A stretch of DNA of 64,000 nucleotides from Brachionus koreanus (Eukaryota; Rotifera; Eurotatoria; Ploima; Brachionidae): assembly GCA_016987375.1 (NCBI GenBank), contig PJRA01000172.1, positions 146,126-210,125 of the forward strand, written 5' to 3'. Every line of letters starts with the position of its first letter. Position 1 is the stretch's first letter. The translations under genes and the position numbers were made by a program. The notes beneath the pieces were generated by a model. The model did not search any database. It saw only the letters and a program-made list of their open reading frames with translations, and had not been told where the DNA came from. This document shows, piece by piece, positions 1 to 12,446 of the stretch.

Positions 1-169
1 AGTACTTCCTTTCTTTATTTTTTATTCAATAAATTTAATCATTTTTTTAATTTTATTTTCATTCAAAGTTATGACTTAAAAAGAAAAAAAAATTTAAGTC
101 TTTGACTTGACTTAAGACTTGTGACTTAAAAACAAGTCTGGAAAAATCCCTCGGGCCTTTGAGTGTTAA
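1..169. mobile_element. Right end of a piggyBac-like (TTAA) repeat, partial
   Basis: The sequence ending at 169 reads CCTTTGAGTGTTAA. This matches the outer end of the repeat at 31299-31528, whose right terminus is TTTTTGAGTGTTAA. A terminal TTAA with a shared CACTCAAA-type end suggests a piggyBac-type target site. The interior (60-140) has short AAGTC/GACTT repeats able to fold on themselves. Only one end lies in the window, so element size and type cannot be confirmed. Confidence 0.4.
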
Positions 170-526
170 TAAATAAAAATTAAATTATTGACAATCAGGT
201 GATTTTTATATTATCTCAATCAGCGTTTAATTAGCTTTCAAAGGTTTGTAAAAATAAAAATTTTTCTATAAGAATATTTGAAGAGTTATCTTTGTTTAAA
301 CTTAAAAGCCTTTTCTCGATCTTTGGAAATGTGCTTCACCTGTTCAAAATTAAAGAATAAATTCCATTATTTTTCTGATAAAACACTCATAATTGATCTC
401 ATTTTTGTTAATCCTTTAGAAATAGAATATTTTTTACTTTAATTAAAAAATCTCAAAAAATTTTTCAATTAAAAAAAATATATTTTTTTATTATTTTGAA
501 TAAATGGTTTAATCTGTTTGACTTAC

Positions 527-1661
527 CAGTATTTTGGGAATTTTGTCCTAGTTTTTTAAAGTCCAAATATTCTTTTAAAAGTTTAACAAGAACATTTTGA
601 ATGCATGTCCATATGAGACCATTTTGATGGGATTTGAGGCCAATAATTCTACTACTGCACTCAATAAAATGTTTGTAAAGTCGAGCGGCAATTTTAAACT
701 GTTCAAAAGTCAGATCAATTAATTGACACAAAAATTTCGGGTTGTTTTCAATAGATTGTCGATTTAACTTCGAATTGTCAATTAAATTAGACTCTACCAC
801 GTGACTTGAAGTTGAATTGATTATTTGAATTAAATTGGCCACAATAGATTTATTAATGTCATTGATCATTTTTTCTACAATGTTTATATTAGATTCAGAA
901 TTGTTCAGCTTAGAAGCAGCTTGGACTATTTTCTCTATCATATTTTCACTGCTCATATTTTTCGAACTAAAGCCAGAATTTTCTTCACTAAAATCATCAT
1001 TTTTGTGATGACGAAACCTTCTTCTGAATGAAGCTTCACGCACAGGGTGAACAGATCCAGTTTCCAATACTGATTTTGTCACTGAAATGTATAATTGATC
1101 GATGAGCTCTTCGAACAGATTGTTTTCAAGCTTTATTCTTTCGTCATCAATTACTCTCTTAATTTCGTGAAGTCCCGGTATATCTCTAAAATCTAGTGAG
1201 ATCATTTTGGTACATTCTGAAATTAACTCGGCTGCTTGGATATAATTTTTGTCTTTGCAGTATAATCTCACGTTTTCGCTAGCCAAATAAACTTGTTTCA
1301 GCTTTGACAGATTATTGTAGTAGCATTTTTGTTCGCACCATTCTAGCCACAGTCGGCGCACCTCGTCTCGTTTCGATTGAAGTAAAATTTTGCACTGCTT
1401 TAGAGCTTCACGGCTGTGGGACACATTGGATCGCGACGCTTCAATTTTGGAAGCAATCTCGTTAAACACCTTTATCAATCGACTCAGGTCTTTGGAAGAC
1501 TCTCGGATGTATTTGTCGATTCTTCCATCGCACTCTGTGTACTGTGAATCGACTTTTTTAATTATTTTGTCTCTTTCTTCAGTGTTTTCACCTGATGAGT
1601 TGTAAAAAAGCTGTTTTATGATATTAATGAGCTCAGCTGTGGGTCGACTGTTGCTGTTCAT
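527..1661 (-). CDS. EXOC4: Exocyst complex component 4 (Sec8), 5' exon
   Basis: This exon encodes the N-terminal 378 residues of Sec8, a subunit of the octameric exocyst that tethers secretory vesicles to the plasma membrane before SNARE fusion. The N-terminal Sec8 domain is recognisable throughout: an early helical region containing ECDGRIDKYI, then CKILLQSKRDEVRRLW (the family's CKMLLHCKRDELRKLW), then a helical stretch ending near EQFKIAARLYKHF. The start ATG at 1659-1661 opens the conserved N-terminal helices. The exon ends at a consensus donor, ACTG|GTAAGT (donor at 521-526), with a phase-1 junction. Reading through it adds about 20 codons that do not look like Sec8. The remaining ~600 residues expected for the family must lie left of position 520, largely outside the window. 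No convincing second exon was found in 1-520. Confidence 0.85.
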
Positions 1662-4513
1662 GTTTAAAATAGACTAAACTAATAGCAATAGTGGCGAGTC
1701 AATGTATTAATTCAAAAAAGATATGATAATTAATTTGAATTTAACAAACTAGGTTATGAGCTATTCATAATTTATCTATTTCTTACTGGATTACTTGTTG
1801 AATTTTAAAATTTTTATAATTTTTTAAAAAATTAGTATTAGTCATAAGAAAATTATTTAAAAAAAAAAACACTTCAAAATTACATTATAAAATTTACTTT
1901 TGATCAAATTTTTATTCACAAATATATTTATTTTCTAATTAAAAATATTTTTTTATCCAAGAACAGAAGTTATGTTTTAATTAATAAAAATAGAACTTAA
2001 ATTTATCAGCAATAGACCACTGGAAACACTATTTTGCGGTATTGTGAAAAATAAACCCTTGATTTAATATGCACTGTAAGCGATCGAGGTACATAACAAT
2101 GTACAAAAGCTATGAAAAAAACATATATGTGTTAAATTAAAATCTTTATTTTTTTGAAAAAATTGAGTGTACATTTACCTTCAAAAAAAAGTACATTTTT
2201 ATTGATATTTACTATTTAAAAAAAAAAAATTAACATTTCAGTACATTTTAGACAAAAAATTTTGTGCTACTATAATGTACTTTTAAACGGTATAGAAAGT
2301 TTAAAAATTGATTGTTTTTGATATTTATTTATTGTAACATTTAGATAATATTTTCCTGACATTCCTGAATATTTTTAAACATATAAAAACATTGGGTATT
2401 TTGATACAACAATTTTAAATTATTCTTTTCTCGTCATTAAATAGGTCAATCGACACCTTTACTTTCAAAGTCAATATAGGAATACTGACATGCGATTTCA
2501 TCAACAACAAAGCCTAGTCGAAACTTAAAGTATGTAATTGTTATTGTATATTGTCAACATTAAAATCTCAACATTAATCAGAACAATCTTATTAGACATA
2601 TGTTTAACTTGAGATCTATTTGTCACATGTCTGGAATTCTAAAGGTTTTAAAACTAAATTAAGTCAATTCACTTTTTCTGGTCCAGAGGAATTTACTTTC
2701 AATATATGTAACTATTTTTCTACTTTTTACTTTTTATTAACAAAATTTTTATACTTTTAATTTTACTTCTCTTAATGGAGGTTAATTTGAATTAAATAAA
2801 TAAATAAATATTGTATATCTGCTCAATTAAACTATGCTCGAAAGAATCCAAATACAAATAGTATCAAAAAAAAGCAATTCAGGTTTAGAAATTTCAAATG
2901 AAATCTACCATTAATATTTTTCATTTTTTTCTAACTTAACTTTTTTTCAATAAAAAAATAAATATAATTTTTTTTTATTTTACTATATAAATATTTAGTT
3001 TGGATCAGAAAAATTGTTCAATTATAGAACATAAATTTATAAGAAAATATGACATTTTTGTAAGAAAAATTCTACAACATATATGTTTTTTTTCCTTATT
3101 AGTATATTTATGTGTGTAACGCTCGTATTCTAACTTAATATACAAAATATTGTACCTCAATCGTTTACAGTGTGTCAATTTGCATTAAACTTGTAATGAC
3201 TTGTAATATAAGTCTGAATTAGAGATAATTTTTTTTTAATTCTGTTTTAGAGACAAAAAATTTTTATTTTGGCTTTAGTCTTCTTTTGGCAGTAGAACGT
3301 ATGTTCGCAGGAATATGTACGCGAAAAATGTTCTCAATTTTTTAACATTAAAAAATTAGCAAAAACTTTGATTTTTGATCAATTTTATTGAATAAAAAAA
3401 AAAATTAAACAAGAAAATTTTTAAAAAAACTTAAGAAAGACCATTATTATTGATTTAGAGGCTTATTCACATAAATTTTAAAAATATTTTTTTTTCTTAT
3501 TTTTATGTTTTTTAATCTTTTTCATATGTTTCAGAAAATTTATATGTGTTGGTTAATCTTTTTGCAATTTTGTTTAGCAATTTTTATTCTTATGTGTCAA
3601 TTTTTTGGATTCACTTTTTTTATGGTATTTTAATCCTCACCCAAAAAAATGCATATAAAACAAACAGTTGCTTTAAATTCAGTTAAAAATGATTTGTTTA
3701 ATGTCTGTTTTGAATTTGTTGAAAATCAAGTACGATTAATTTAACAAAAAAAAGAATTCAATTGAGACTTGAACTTTGATCACAGAAGTATAGTTCCTTG
3801 ATTAAAACCACTACACAAACTGTATCTGTTAAAAAACACTTCAAATACTTGCTATAATATCAACTAACTACTCTTTAAATAAAAAATAAAGCTTTAAATT
3901 TTGGTTAACTTACCAATTTATGACTGTAGAATTTAAATAGTCTATTAACTTTAAAAAAAATGAAATTTCAAAGTAATGTCCTTTAAAAAGAATATATTTT
4001 GATATATAATGGTTGATGTTGCAAGATTTATAAAAGAAAAATTTGTATTGTACAAAAAAAAATTTAAATTTATAAATTAATCAAAAAATCAACTGGATCA
4101 ACACTGATTTGTGTAAACTAACTTTTTCAATTAGAGATCATTATATTTTTAAATAGTGAACAGCTGGTCTTGTTTAGGATTTTTCTAGATTTTTTTTCGT
4201 TTAACAGAAAGTTTGACTGGTACATTTAAAGAAATTTTATGCATTAATTTATTGAATAATTATCTTTCTGCTGACAGTTATAAAATTTTTGAAAAATTTT
4301 CAAAATAACTTAATTAATTCTTATGTCTAACGGTAATAAACAAGGATATTCTTCGAAAATTGGTGCTTGAATAAAAAAAGGATCAAATATTTATACAAAA
4401 AGAATTTCCATTAGAAAATTATCAAATTCATTTGGTTGCTATTGACAACATTATAGAAACTAACTAAATGAGTGACTAAAGATATATAAAAGAAATACAC
4501 AGTACTCAAAATA
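1662..4513. other. Intergenic spacer with one DNA transposon
   Basis: The spacer separates the 5' ends of EXOC4 (minus) and WDR88 (plus), so both promoters should lie here. Apart from the TIR element at 2072-3172 I see only A/T tracts and no supportable exon. Confidence 0.6.
2072..3172. mobile_element. Unclassified TIR DNA transposon, copy 1
   Basis: The left end at 2072-2093 (CACTGTAAGCGATCGAGGTA...) is the reverse complement, with two mismatches, of the right end at 3151-3172 (...CCTCAATCGTTTACAGTG). That defines a 1.1-kb element with terminal inverted repeats of about 22 bp. On the plus strand, near 2820-2905, is a short open stretch reading NYARKNPN...KKKQF then RNFK and stop. The same peptide end occurs in a second copy at 37888-38355. 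No transposase catalytic domain is visible, and the rest of the interior is decayed. The termini do not match a superfamily I can name with confidence. Flanking target-site duplications are unclear. Confidence 0.7.
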
Positions 4514-7500
4514 ATGAATCAAGATAGTTCATTAGCGGCCAATGCTCAATGGGTTCATGAAAAATCCGCAGAAGTGAGCTTACTTATTTTTACAGAATAT
4601 TTGCATCAATATATTTTATTTTAAAAGGTTAGAATTAAACAAATAAATGGCCACAAGGATTCAGTTAATTCATGTCAATTGATAAGTAATGATCAAAAAA
4701 TTTTCACTGTATCAAATGACAATACAGCCAGAATTTGGAATTTTCACTCAGGATCTGAATTAAATTCTTACAAGAATCTCCATGATGCCATTATACCCAA
4801 AGCCAGGGTCAGCAATGATAACTCAAGGTACATTTATTATTTCATTTTTAGGAAGTTTGTGAATCTTTTTTATTTTAGATTTGTGACTTGTAGGCAAGTT
4901 TCATTGTCATTTATTTATTTTTTGAAACTATTTTAAAATTTTAAGTTGGGATAAATCAGTAAAATGCTGGGATATGGAGACAAGTCAACTAATAGTAATT
5001 TTTCAATAGCTAAATTTAAATGTTAGATTTTAATTTATAATTTAGTGGACCAATTCACATGAACATTTGGTAACTTCATGTAGTTATACAAATGAGAATG
5101 ACAAATATGTTGTATCATCATCGGATGTGGATCATTTGGTCAAATTATGGGATGCCAGAAGTGGAGACTTAGTAATGTCAATACCAAGTACATAAAGATT
5201 TATAATTTGTAATTTTTTAATGATTTTCGTTCTATTCAGATTTGCATCAAAATTCGATTACATCATGTGGTTTTTCACCTAAAAATGACAGAATTGTTAC
5301 AACTTCAATGGATAAAACAACTAAATTTTTTGATATTGTGGCTAAAAAAAACACTATTTCTCTTGGGTAAATAAACAAAAACTTTTGCATATAATAATTA
5401 TTAGTGATAAAAAAAAAAGATCTCATAATAGTGTTATTTCGAATTTTGCCTTCACTCAAGATGAGAGAAAATTTGTAACTTGCTCATGGGACAGAACTCT
5501 ACAGGTTTGGGATATTTCAACTGGAATGTACAGGTAAAGTGTAATTAAAAAAATTTTGAAAAAATATTCTAAATTTATTTAAATGTCTCCTAAAATAAGC
5601 AGAATTAAATGCTCTTCAAAATGATATGTCTGACTCTTTGTTTATTTAATTCTAAAAATTTTTTAAAATGAAAAGTTTGAATGAAAATTTTGAAATTTTG
5701 GTTCTGTTACTTCGTGAAATATGTGTAGTGAAAAGTAAAAATGGCTTAAAGTAAGAAGGATACTAGATTGATTTTAAAAATTTAAAAGTTATCACAAGAG
5801 CCTTATAACAGTTTTTCAGACGTATGATTACTTGTTGATGATGAGAAGTGGATCTTTTTTCGAAATTATTTTATTTGTTCCAGATTACAAGTAGTTGTGA
5901 ATTTTTCAATGCTAAATTTTCAAAAAAAACTTGTTTTCTTTAATCAAATTCTAAATTAATTTAATAATTATTTGGCATTTTTAATTAATTAAATTTAAAA
6001 AGGGTTCATTAATGATTTTTGTATTTGAAAATTTTTAAAATTTGAAAGAAGGTTTTTTCTGAATTTCACCAAAAAATTGGCTTAATTTTTAAGACACCAA
6101 TTGGATTAATTATAATAGATGAAACGATGAACAATTCAATTTAATTCTTTTGTTTGATTGAGTGGTTTGAACATTATTGACACTTTTTTTTGTCTACCAC
6201 GACCAGGTATGGGTTGAGTTGTTTCTTAAACCAGTACTAATTCTTAATTCAGCGTGGTTTATTTCTTTTTTCTCTTCGTTATAATAAATGATTTCTTTTG
6301 TATTGTTTTTTTTTTTGCTTACTTACTCGTATATCTGGATTGTCTTCATACGTATCTTCATCACTAAAATCGCTGACAGCTTCACCGGGTATCCATAATC
6401 GTGTATGTATGTGTATGAAACCATTTTCCATTAAATTCAAAAATTGTTTTTATATCTAGTGTTAATTAAATCTAGCTAATTAATAAAATTATTTAGCATT
6501 TTATCTAGTAAGCTCATCTTTTTATATAGTATAACGGGTGACGCATAANNNNNNNNNNNNNNNNNNNNNNNNNNNNNNNNNNNNNNNNNNNNNNNNNNNN
6601 NNNNNNNNNNNNNNNNNNNNNNNNNNNNNNNNNNNNNNNNNNNNNNNNNNNNNNNNNNCTGAGCTTTGCTTTGACCCCCGTCATAAGGGATTTCACAAAA
6701 TTTAAGTCAAATTCCACATCCAATTTAATTCACTGTCCGGACTTGTAGTAAAGTACTTTTCGTCGTCCAAAATAAGCGAACATGGTGAACGATATAGCAT
6801 ATTTGAAAGTTTTTTTACTCAATTTCTTGGCTTTCTCATGCTGAAAAAATTTATAGTCGCTTGACAGCATAAAAACAAAATTCATTAGAGACAAAAAATT
6901 GAAATTTTTTTTTTTTAAAAAAATTAAATATTTCATTATAAAAGAAAAAATGGTCCATCTACACTATCCAAAGCTCACGAAGGCTCAATATCAAGTTGTG
7001 TGGTAAGTCAAGACGGGTTATTATGTGCTTCCGGTGGTTATGACACAAAACTTGTCTTATGGGATCTTGTTCATTTTGTTCCTAAACTAATTTTAAGAGT
7101 AATAAAAACATCTTTCTGAATTCTATTAATCATTTTGTATCAAAATAACAGGGTCATTCAAATTGGCTTAACGATGTCACAATAACTAAAGATAACAAAT
7201 GGTTGGTTTCAGTTGGTAAAGACAGACAGATTCGTCAATGGGACATTACAAATTGTGAGAATATCAAACTCGTTATCGAGCAGAATAAAAATTTTGGAAA
7301 TAAACTAATAAATGTAATTTTTAGCCAAATAAATGAGAGATTTAAATTAATTTTTTTTTAAGTGCTCTACTTGCAATCGACCATTTACAATGGCCAAGCT
7401 GGAAAAAGTAGGCGAATTTAAATTAAATTGTGTGTTTTGTCGACTCCAAGGACGCATCTTTGAAGCTCAACAAAGTCAAATTATGCAAAGCTCGTCTTCG

Positions 7501-7581
7501 TCAAATTTGAACTACAGCCGAATGAGAAGCAGCTCATTACACAATCAGTCCGATTCTTATATTTTTCCTAGCCAAAAATAA
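4514..7581 (+). CDS. WDR88: WD repeat-containing protein 88 homologue
   Basis: Ten exons join in frame to 413 residues: 4514-4573, 4628-4827, 4879-4893, 4946-4994, 5046-5187, 5240-5366, 5420-5533, 6945-7098, 7152-7313 and 7363-7581. The product is a WD40 propeller; repeats end in motifs such as TARIWNF, KSVKCWDM, HLVKLWDA, RTLQVWDI, TKLVLWDL and RQIRQWDI. The C-terminus has a CxxC...CxxC pair (CSTCNRPF and CVFCR), as in vertebrate WDR88, which distinguishes it from generic WD40 proteins. Exon 3 is only 15 nt and is followed by a GC donor (AG|GCAAGT). Intron 7 is 1.4 kb, contains an N gap and holds transposon-like debris. The stop lies 34 bp from the convergent CDK5RAP1 stop. The molecular role of WDR88 is poorly known; the propeller implies scaffolding. 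Confidence 0.85.
5825..6940. mobile_element. Transposon-like debris inside WDR88 intron 7
   Basis: Around 5830-5860 (plus strand) the sequence can be read VDDEKWIFF, which resembles the first catalytic-Asp motif of mariner transposases (DEKW). On the minus strand, 6325-6425 is open and acidic (WIPGEAVSDFSDEDTYEDN) and ends at a consensus GTAAGT donor. Minus-strand 6727-6845 is also open (ISFTMFAYFGRRKVLYY), loosely like the middle of a Tc1/mariner transposase. None forms an intact gene, and the N gap at 6549-6658 interrupts the block. More than one element may be nested here. Confidence 0.35.
6549..6658. other. Assembly gap (Ns)
   Basis: A run of 110 N inside WDR88 intron 7. Its neighbourhood is repetitive, which probably explains the gap. 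Confidence 0.99.
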
Positions 7582-7615
7582 AATTATCTAATTTTAAATA
7601 TAATTTTTATTTTTT

Positions 7616-9430
7616 TTAAATAAAATTTTTTATATTTTCAAATGTTTGTAATTTGCACATAAAATAAGGCTCTGCCCTAAAACTCTGAGATGTGGCACTA
7701 GTTAATTTACAAGCTACATAATCTCCGATAGTGGGCAACTTTTTTTCCAACAAGTAATCATCACCATTTTTAAGCTTGGTCAAATCATCTATACCATTTA
7801 AAAAAAAAATTTCCTTTTTCTCAAAATTAACTAAAGTATTGTTGTCATTTCTGCCTGAATAATCTAAATTTGATCTTTTTGAAATTTGGTCAACTAGAAC
7901 AAGATGAATTTGGCCTATTTTTGACCTGTTCAATTCAGCAGCTGTATTCCTAAACACATCGACCATTTCCAAGTAGCGAAGCTGTTTGACATCATTTGGA
8001 ACATCGTCTTCAAATCGATGAAATGCTCTTGTCTTCTCACGCATGCTGTATGTATACATAAAACAAAATGTATAATTAACTAGTTTCAAAAGGCTAATAG
8101 TGTCCGCATGTTCTTGGTCTGTTTCGCCACAAAAGCCCGCAATAAAATCGCTAGAGAAAGCTATTTGAGGTATTATGTGGCGAATTTTAGCGACCAAATC
8201 TAAGTATGCTTCTCTGGTGTAGCCTCGCCTCATTCGCTCTAAGCAACTAGTGCTACCTGATTGAGCTGGCAAGTGAATTGTTTTGCATATGTTTGCTTTT
8301 TCTTTCATTAAGAATAGGAGATCGTCTGGAAAGTCCTTGGGATGCGGAGAAGTAAATCTGATTCGCATTTCTGGATTAACTTCAGAGGCTTGATAAAGCA
8401 AGTCAGCAAACCTTTGACCACCAATTTTCGGCTTGTATATTGTTTTAAAGCCTTTGCTCATTTCAGATTTTTTATCTATGTGTACAGACTCACTCAAATC
8501 CCGATAGCTATTTACATTTTGACCTAGAAGAGTCACCTCTTTGATTCCTTGATCGGACAAGCGTTTTATTTCATCAATTATTGATTGAATTGGACGGCTT
8601 CTTTCTCGTCCACGAACAAATGGAACTATACACTTAAGAAAAATTCAAAATTTGTTTATTTTATTTTAAAAATAATAAATTACAAAGCTACACATGTTAT
8701 CACATCCTCTTTGTATCGAAATAAATGCATTTTTATTATTTGTATTTATTCGTAAAGGAGCCAGATCGGCATAGGTTTCTTCAAGAGATAATTGAACATT
8801 CATGGCCGGATTGCCGGTTTTACTTGACTGATTCAATAGTTCTGGTAGAAGACGATACGAATCTGGTCCACATACTATATCAACCATTTTTTCCTTGTCC
8901 AAAATTTTTTCCTTCAATCTTTCGGCCATGCAACCTAGAATGCCAATTTGAAGATCTTTTTTTAGCCGCTTTTGGAACAAAAACTCTCTCAGTCTATTCC
9001 ATATTTTCTGCTCAGCATTTTCACGAATACTACAAGTCATAATTAGAACAACATCTGCATCTTTTAGATTGTTTGTTTTTGTATATTGGCCAGTTTTGTC
9101 CAAAACTGAATAGGCAACTTCAGTATCGTTGATATTCATTTGACAACCATGAACTTCAAAAAATACTTTTCTTTTTTTCTCAAGACTTGAACAATCATCC
9201 AAATATTCGTGATGTTTTCTAATGTTGTTTAGAAAAATTTCATTTGACAATTGTACCATGGAACTTGTATCACCATGTTCACTCAGAGAGTCTGATTTGA
9301 TAAAGTCTTTCAAGTTTGGTCCATCTTGCAAAATTGGTTTTTCTTTTTTTGTACTTTGACTGCTTAAGTTTCTTATTTGATTTAATCGATTGAATTTATT
9401 TTTCCATAAAGAAAATCTTTTGAAAATCAT
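7616..9430 (-). CDS. CDK5RAP1: CDK5RAP1-type tRNA methylthiotransferase
   Basis: Two exons, 8684-9430 and 7616-8632, join to 587 residues (human CDK5RAP1 is about 600). The family are mitochondrial radical-SAM enzymes that add the 2-methylthio group to i6A37 of tRNAs. The N-terminal methylthiotransferase domain has its three Fe-S cysteines in GCQMN, TCSIRENAEQ and LGCMAERLK. The radical-SAM CxxxCxxC is GCDNMCSFC (Cys 243, 247, 250). Downstream are LLGQNVNSY and PAQSGS, then a TRAM-like end. The first ~70 residues are basic and poor in acidic residues early on, consistent with a mitochondrial presequence. The single intron falls exactly between the codons for Phe249 and Cys250. The gene converges on WDR88 with 34 bp between stop codons. 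Confidence 0.93.
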
Positions 9431-9929
9431 TTTTAAAACAAAGCTTTCAATGCTAGTACATTTATTTTTATTTCAAATAAATAAATTGCTAAATTTTGTT
9501 TACAAATTTTTTTTGAAATTAAATAAAAAAGCTAATTGTCGGATAAGATTTGATTATTATTATTATTAGTTAGATTAGATTAGATTCTAATTCGAAACAG
9601 CATTTTACAGAAGTAAATTTAATAACACAGACAAAAACATTTACGTTGTCTTTCGTTCTTATGAAATTAAAAAATAGCATTAATTCTAACTAGCATACAA
9701 AATAGTAAATTAATTAATAATGATTTATTTTCTATTTGAAAATTATTTTTTAAAAATTATAATTATTTAGTTAACGTCAATATTATTAAATAAACTAAAT
9801 ATTTGTATTTAAATTAGTAATTTTTTATTCAAAAAAAATGGATTTCAATGGTTCGAAAGCTTTAAACTCCATACAACTAATCATCCATCTAATGAATTAA
9901 CATTGTGAGCATATCCTACCATATCAGAA

Positions 9930-10645
9930 AATAAAATATCGGAAAAACATTGTGTTTTTCAGATCCATTCCAATTGTAACATTCATGATGGCATATCTTT
10001 TGTGATAATTCAAGTTCAATTCAATTAATAGGCTATTACCTTGAGAGAGATTTCCTTAACATTGTTGAGATGTCTTAATCATCTTCTTTAGTCTTATATG
10101 GATATAATTTTTTCTATTTTCAAGAGTCATACAAAAAGTTGATATCAATCGTTATATCATTTCATAATTTATAATTTTATCAGATATACTTATTGTTGTA
10201 TCATCTTTAAACATTTTGAAACTTAAATTTTTAAATAAAAATGCTAAATTATTAACAAAAATGAGAAAAAGCGGTGGACTTAAAACAGATCCCTGCGATA
10301 ATTATCTGCCGATTCTGCCAATAATTATCTGAGATCTATTTTCAAAATAGTTTGAAAGAAGGCTTAAAGAAGAATTTTAAAAATTAAAAAAATTTGTATC
10401 AATAACATCAAATGCTTTTCATAAGTAAGTCTAAATAAATAAAAATGCTAAATCATTAACAAAAATGAGAAAAAGCGGTGGACTTAAAACAGATCCCTGC
10501 GATAATTATCTGCCGATTCTGCCAATAATTATCTGAGATCTATTTTCAAAATAGTTTGAAAGAAGGCTTAAAGAAGAATTTTAAAAATTAAAAAAATTTG
10601 TATCAATAACATCAAATGCTTTTCATAAGTAAGTCTAAATAAATA
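9930..10645 (-). mobile_element. Decayed non-LTR reverse transcriptase fragment
   Basis: Read on the minus strand, the block contains KAFDVIDTN (RT block resembling KAFDVIDHN), NRSQ, QGSVLSPPLFLIFVNN (RT 'QGSVLGPLLF.I..ND') and then MFKDDTTISISDK in place of FADDTTI. The order matches a LINE RT domain of the jockey/CR1 kind, but frameshifts and stops interrupt it and FADD has become FKDD. It is a 5'- and 3'-truncated fossil; the RT middle was then tandemly duplicated (see 10232-10645). Confidence 0.7.
10232..10645. repeat. Tandem duplication, 204-bp unit, two copies
   Basis: The unit at 10232-10435 is repeated at 10436-10639 with period 204. By eye there is one substitution (ATTATTAAC versus ATCATTAAC), and matching continues a few bases beyond the second unit. 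The unit is a LINE RT fragment read on the minus strand. Near-identity means a recent event. Confidence 0.9.
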
Positions 10646-12446
10646 GACAGTTGTCAGTTTCTTTTCTTTGCATTATTTATTTCACTTATATACTAATGAA
10701 TGACTGTTTGTCAAGAATTTCGGGGTTTAAACCATATTTTCCATTAAATAATATATTTTCTATTAAAATAATTTTCACTCCTCTTAAAAACATATCTTAA
10801 TCCATATCTTTAATCAATCCTACAATAAGCTTAACTAACCAAGAAGTTTAAAAACGTCAAAGTAAGTAGAGAAAAAGCAAAGAGATTTCTCATTAGAAAA
10901 GGAGCAAGAGTTTATACACCTCTGTAAAAACCATTGTTGACTGAGTCAGATCGAATCAAAAGATTAAGATGATGCAGAGAATGAATTGGACAACTGAACC
11001 TTTGAGAATGGTGTTCAATCAAGAGTTTTAGTCCGAAAAATACGACCAAAATGAGAGATGATCCTTTTTTTTTTAACATGATCAGCTCCATTTAGAGCAA
11101 AATTATTCTTTTGGTGATTTTTGAAATTAAGCAACTTGTCAAAATGATTTTTTAGAAAATTTAAAAAACAAGCTTGTTCTTTAATTTTCCAAACAATTAA
11201 TTTAAGTTAAATAAAACTTTTGAATAAAATATTTATAGCACTTAACACAATTAGGTTATATGAATTCTATAAATATAAACAAACGTTTCAATTGACCACC
11301 TGCTAAAATATTTATAGTAGGTTTTCAGTTTTTTTAATTTTTTTTGAATGCTTTTAAAAATTTCTATCTTAGAAAATTAGAAATTTTTTTACTTGATTGT
11401 TAAAAAAATCTAAAATATTACTTAACTGTTTAATTTTAATCTTTTTTTTTTGTTTAGAATTTTATTTTTAGAATGGTTGGGTCAAAAAATAGCTTTTTGT
11501 TAATTAAAAAATTTTTCATTGAAAATAACTTACAGCTAAAAAGTTTAATTTAATCTATTTCTAAATTGAGTTAGAAAATAGTTTTTAATTTTTAGTTTGA
11601 CTATAACGTAATTTTTTTTATTTGAATACAAGTTTTCTTTTTAGCTTAAAAACAATTTTCTCATTAACTTTTGGCATTTTATAATTCTTTTGAACAAATA
11701 GTTGAAAAATACCTAGAAATTTTCAACTTTTACTAATCAAATTTAAACAAAAGATTTACTAAAATCGAATTTCTATTTTATTTTTATTTGTTTATTTTAG
11801 ATTTTTTGTGAGAACTCCAAAAAAAATATTGAAGTAATCAAAGACTTAAAATGTTTTAAAAATATTTGAAGTCTCATAATTACATCGTTCAAATAATCGT
11901 TGAAAATTTTAAATATATCCAGGAATATTTTTCTAGTTAATGATGCAGTTTTCCAAATAATTACACTACCAATTCCAGTAATCCAGTCAAATCAAATGTC
12001 CATAGTTCCACAGTGCAATATTATAGTATGATCCGTAATTTTTTTAAATTTGGTCGACTGATGAAATTACTATATATTTAAACTAGAAGCAGTCATTTAT
12101 TATTTACCCTCGTTTTATTATTTATCCTCGACCCTTTTTATTTTTTCTCCATGATAATAAAAATATTCAGCATCATAAATTATTTATCTTTGATTTTAGA
12201 TTTTATTAAAAAAATAAATTGTCAAAAATGTTTAAATTTATTTAAAAAAAATCAAGGAAATGAAAGAACAAAAAGGGCCAAAAAACCCCGGTCTTTAAAT
12301 ATTAAATAAATATTTTTTGTTTTTCATGTTATCCAAAACAAAATATTATTTTTGCAACATTTAATTAATTGATTTCAATCAAAAACAAAAACAAAAAATG
12401 ACACTATTTTTTTAAAAAGGAAAAAAAAAATTTAAAAATTGGCTTT

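Larger units (their letters stand above)
9431..12446. other. Intergenic spacer with LINE debris
   Basis: Upstream of CDK5RAP1. It holds ATT- and TTAGA-type simple repeats near 9550-9590, a minus-strand LINE remnant (9930-10645) and otherwise A/T-rich sequence. No gene was found between 10650 and 12446. Confidence 0.55.

Noticed and set aside
1390..1605. Plus-strand open frame opposite EXOC4
   Set aside because: Antisense shadow of the Sec8 coding exon; no homology or splice support.
9550..9590. TTAGA/TTAGATTAGA run resembling telomere repeat
   Set aside because: Only three units, imperfect, and adjacent to ATT repeats; better seen as a microsatellite.
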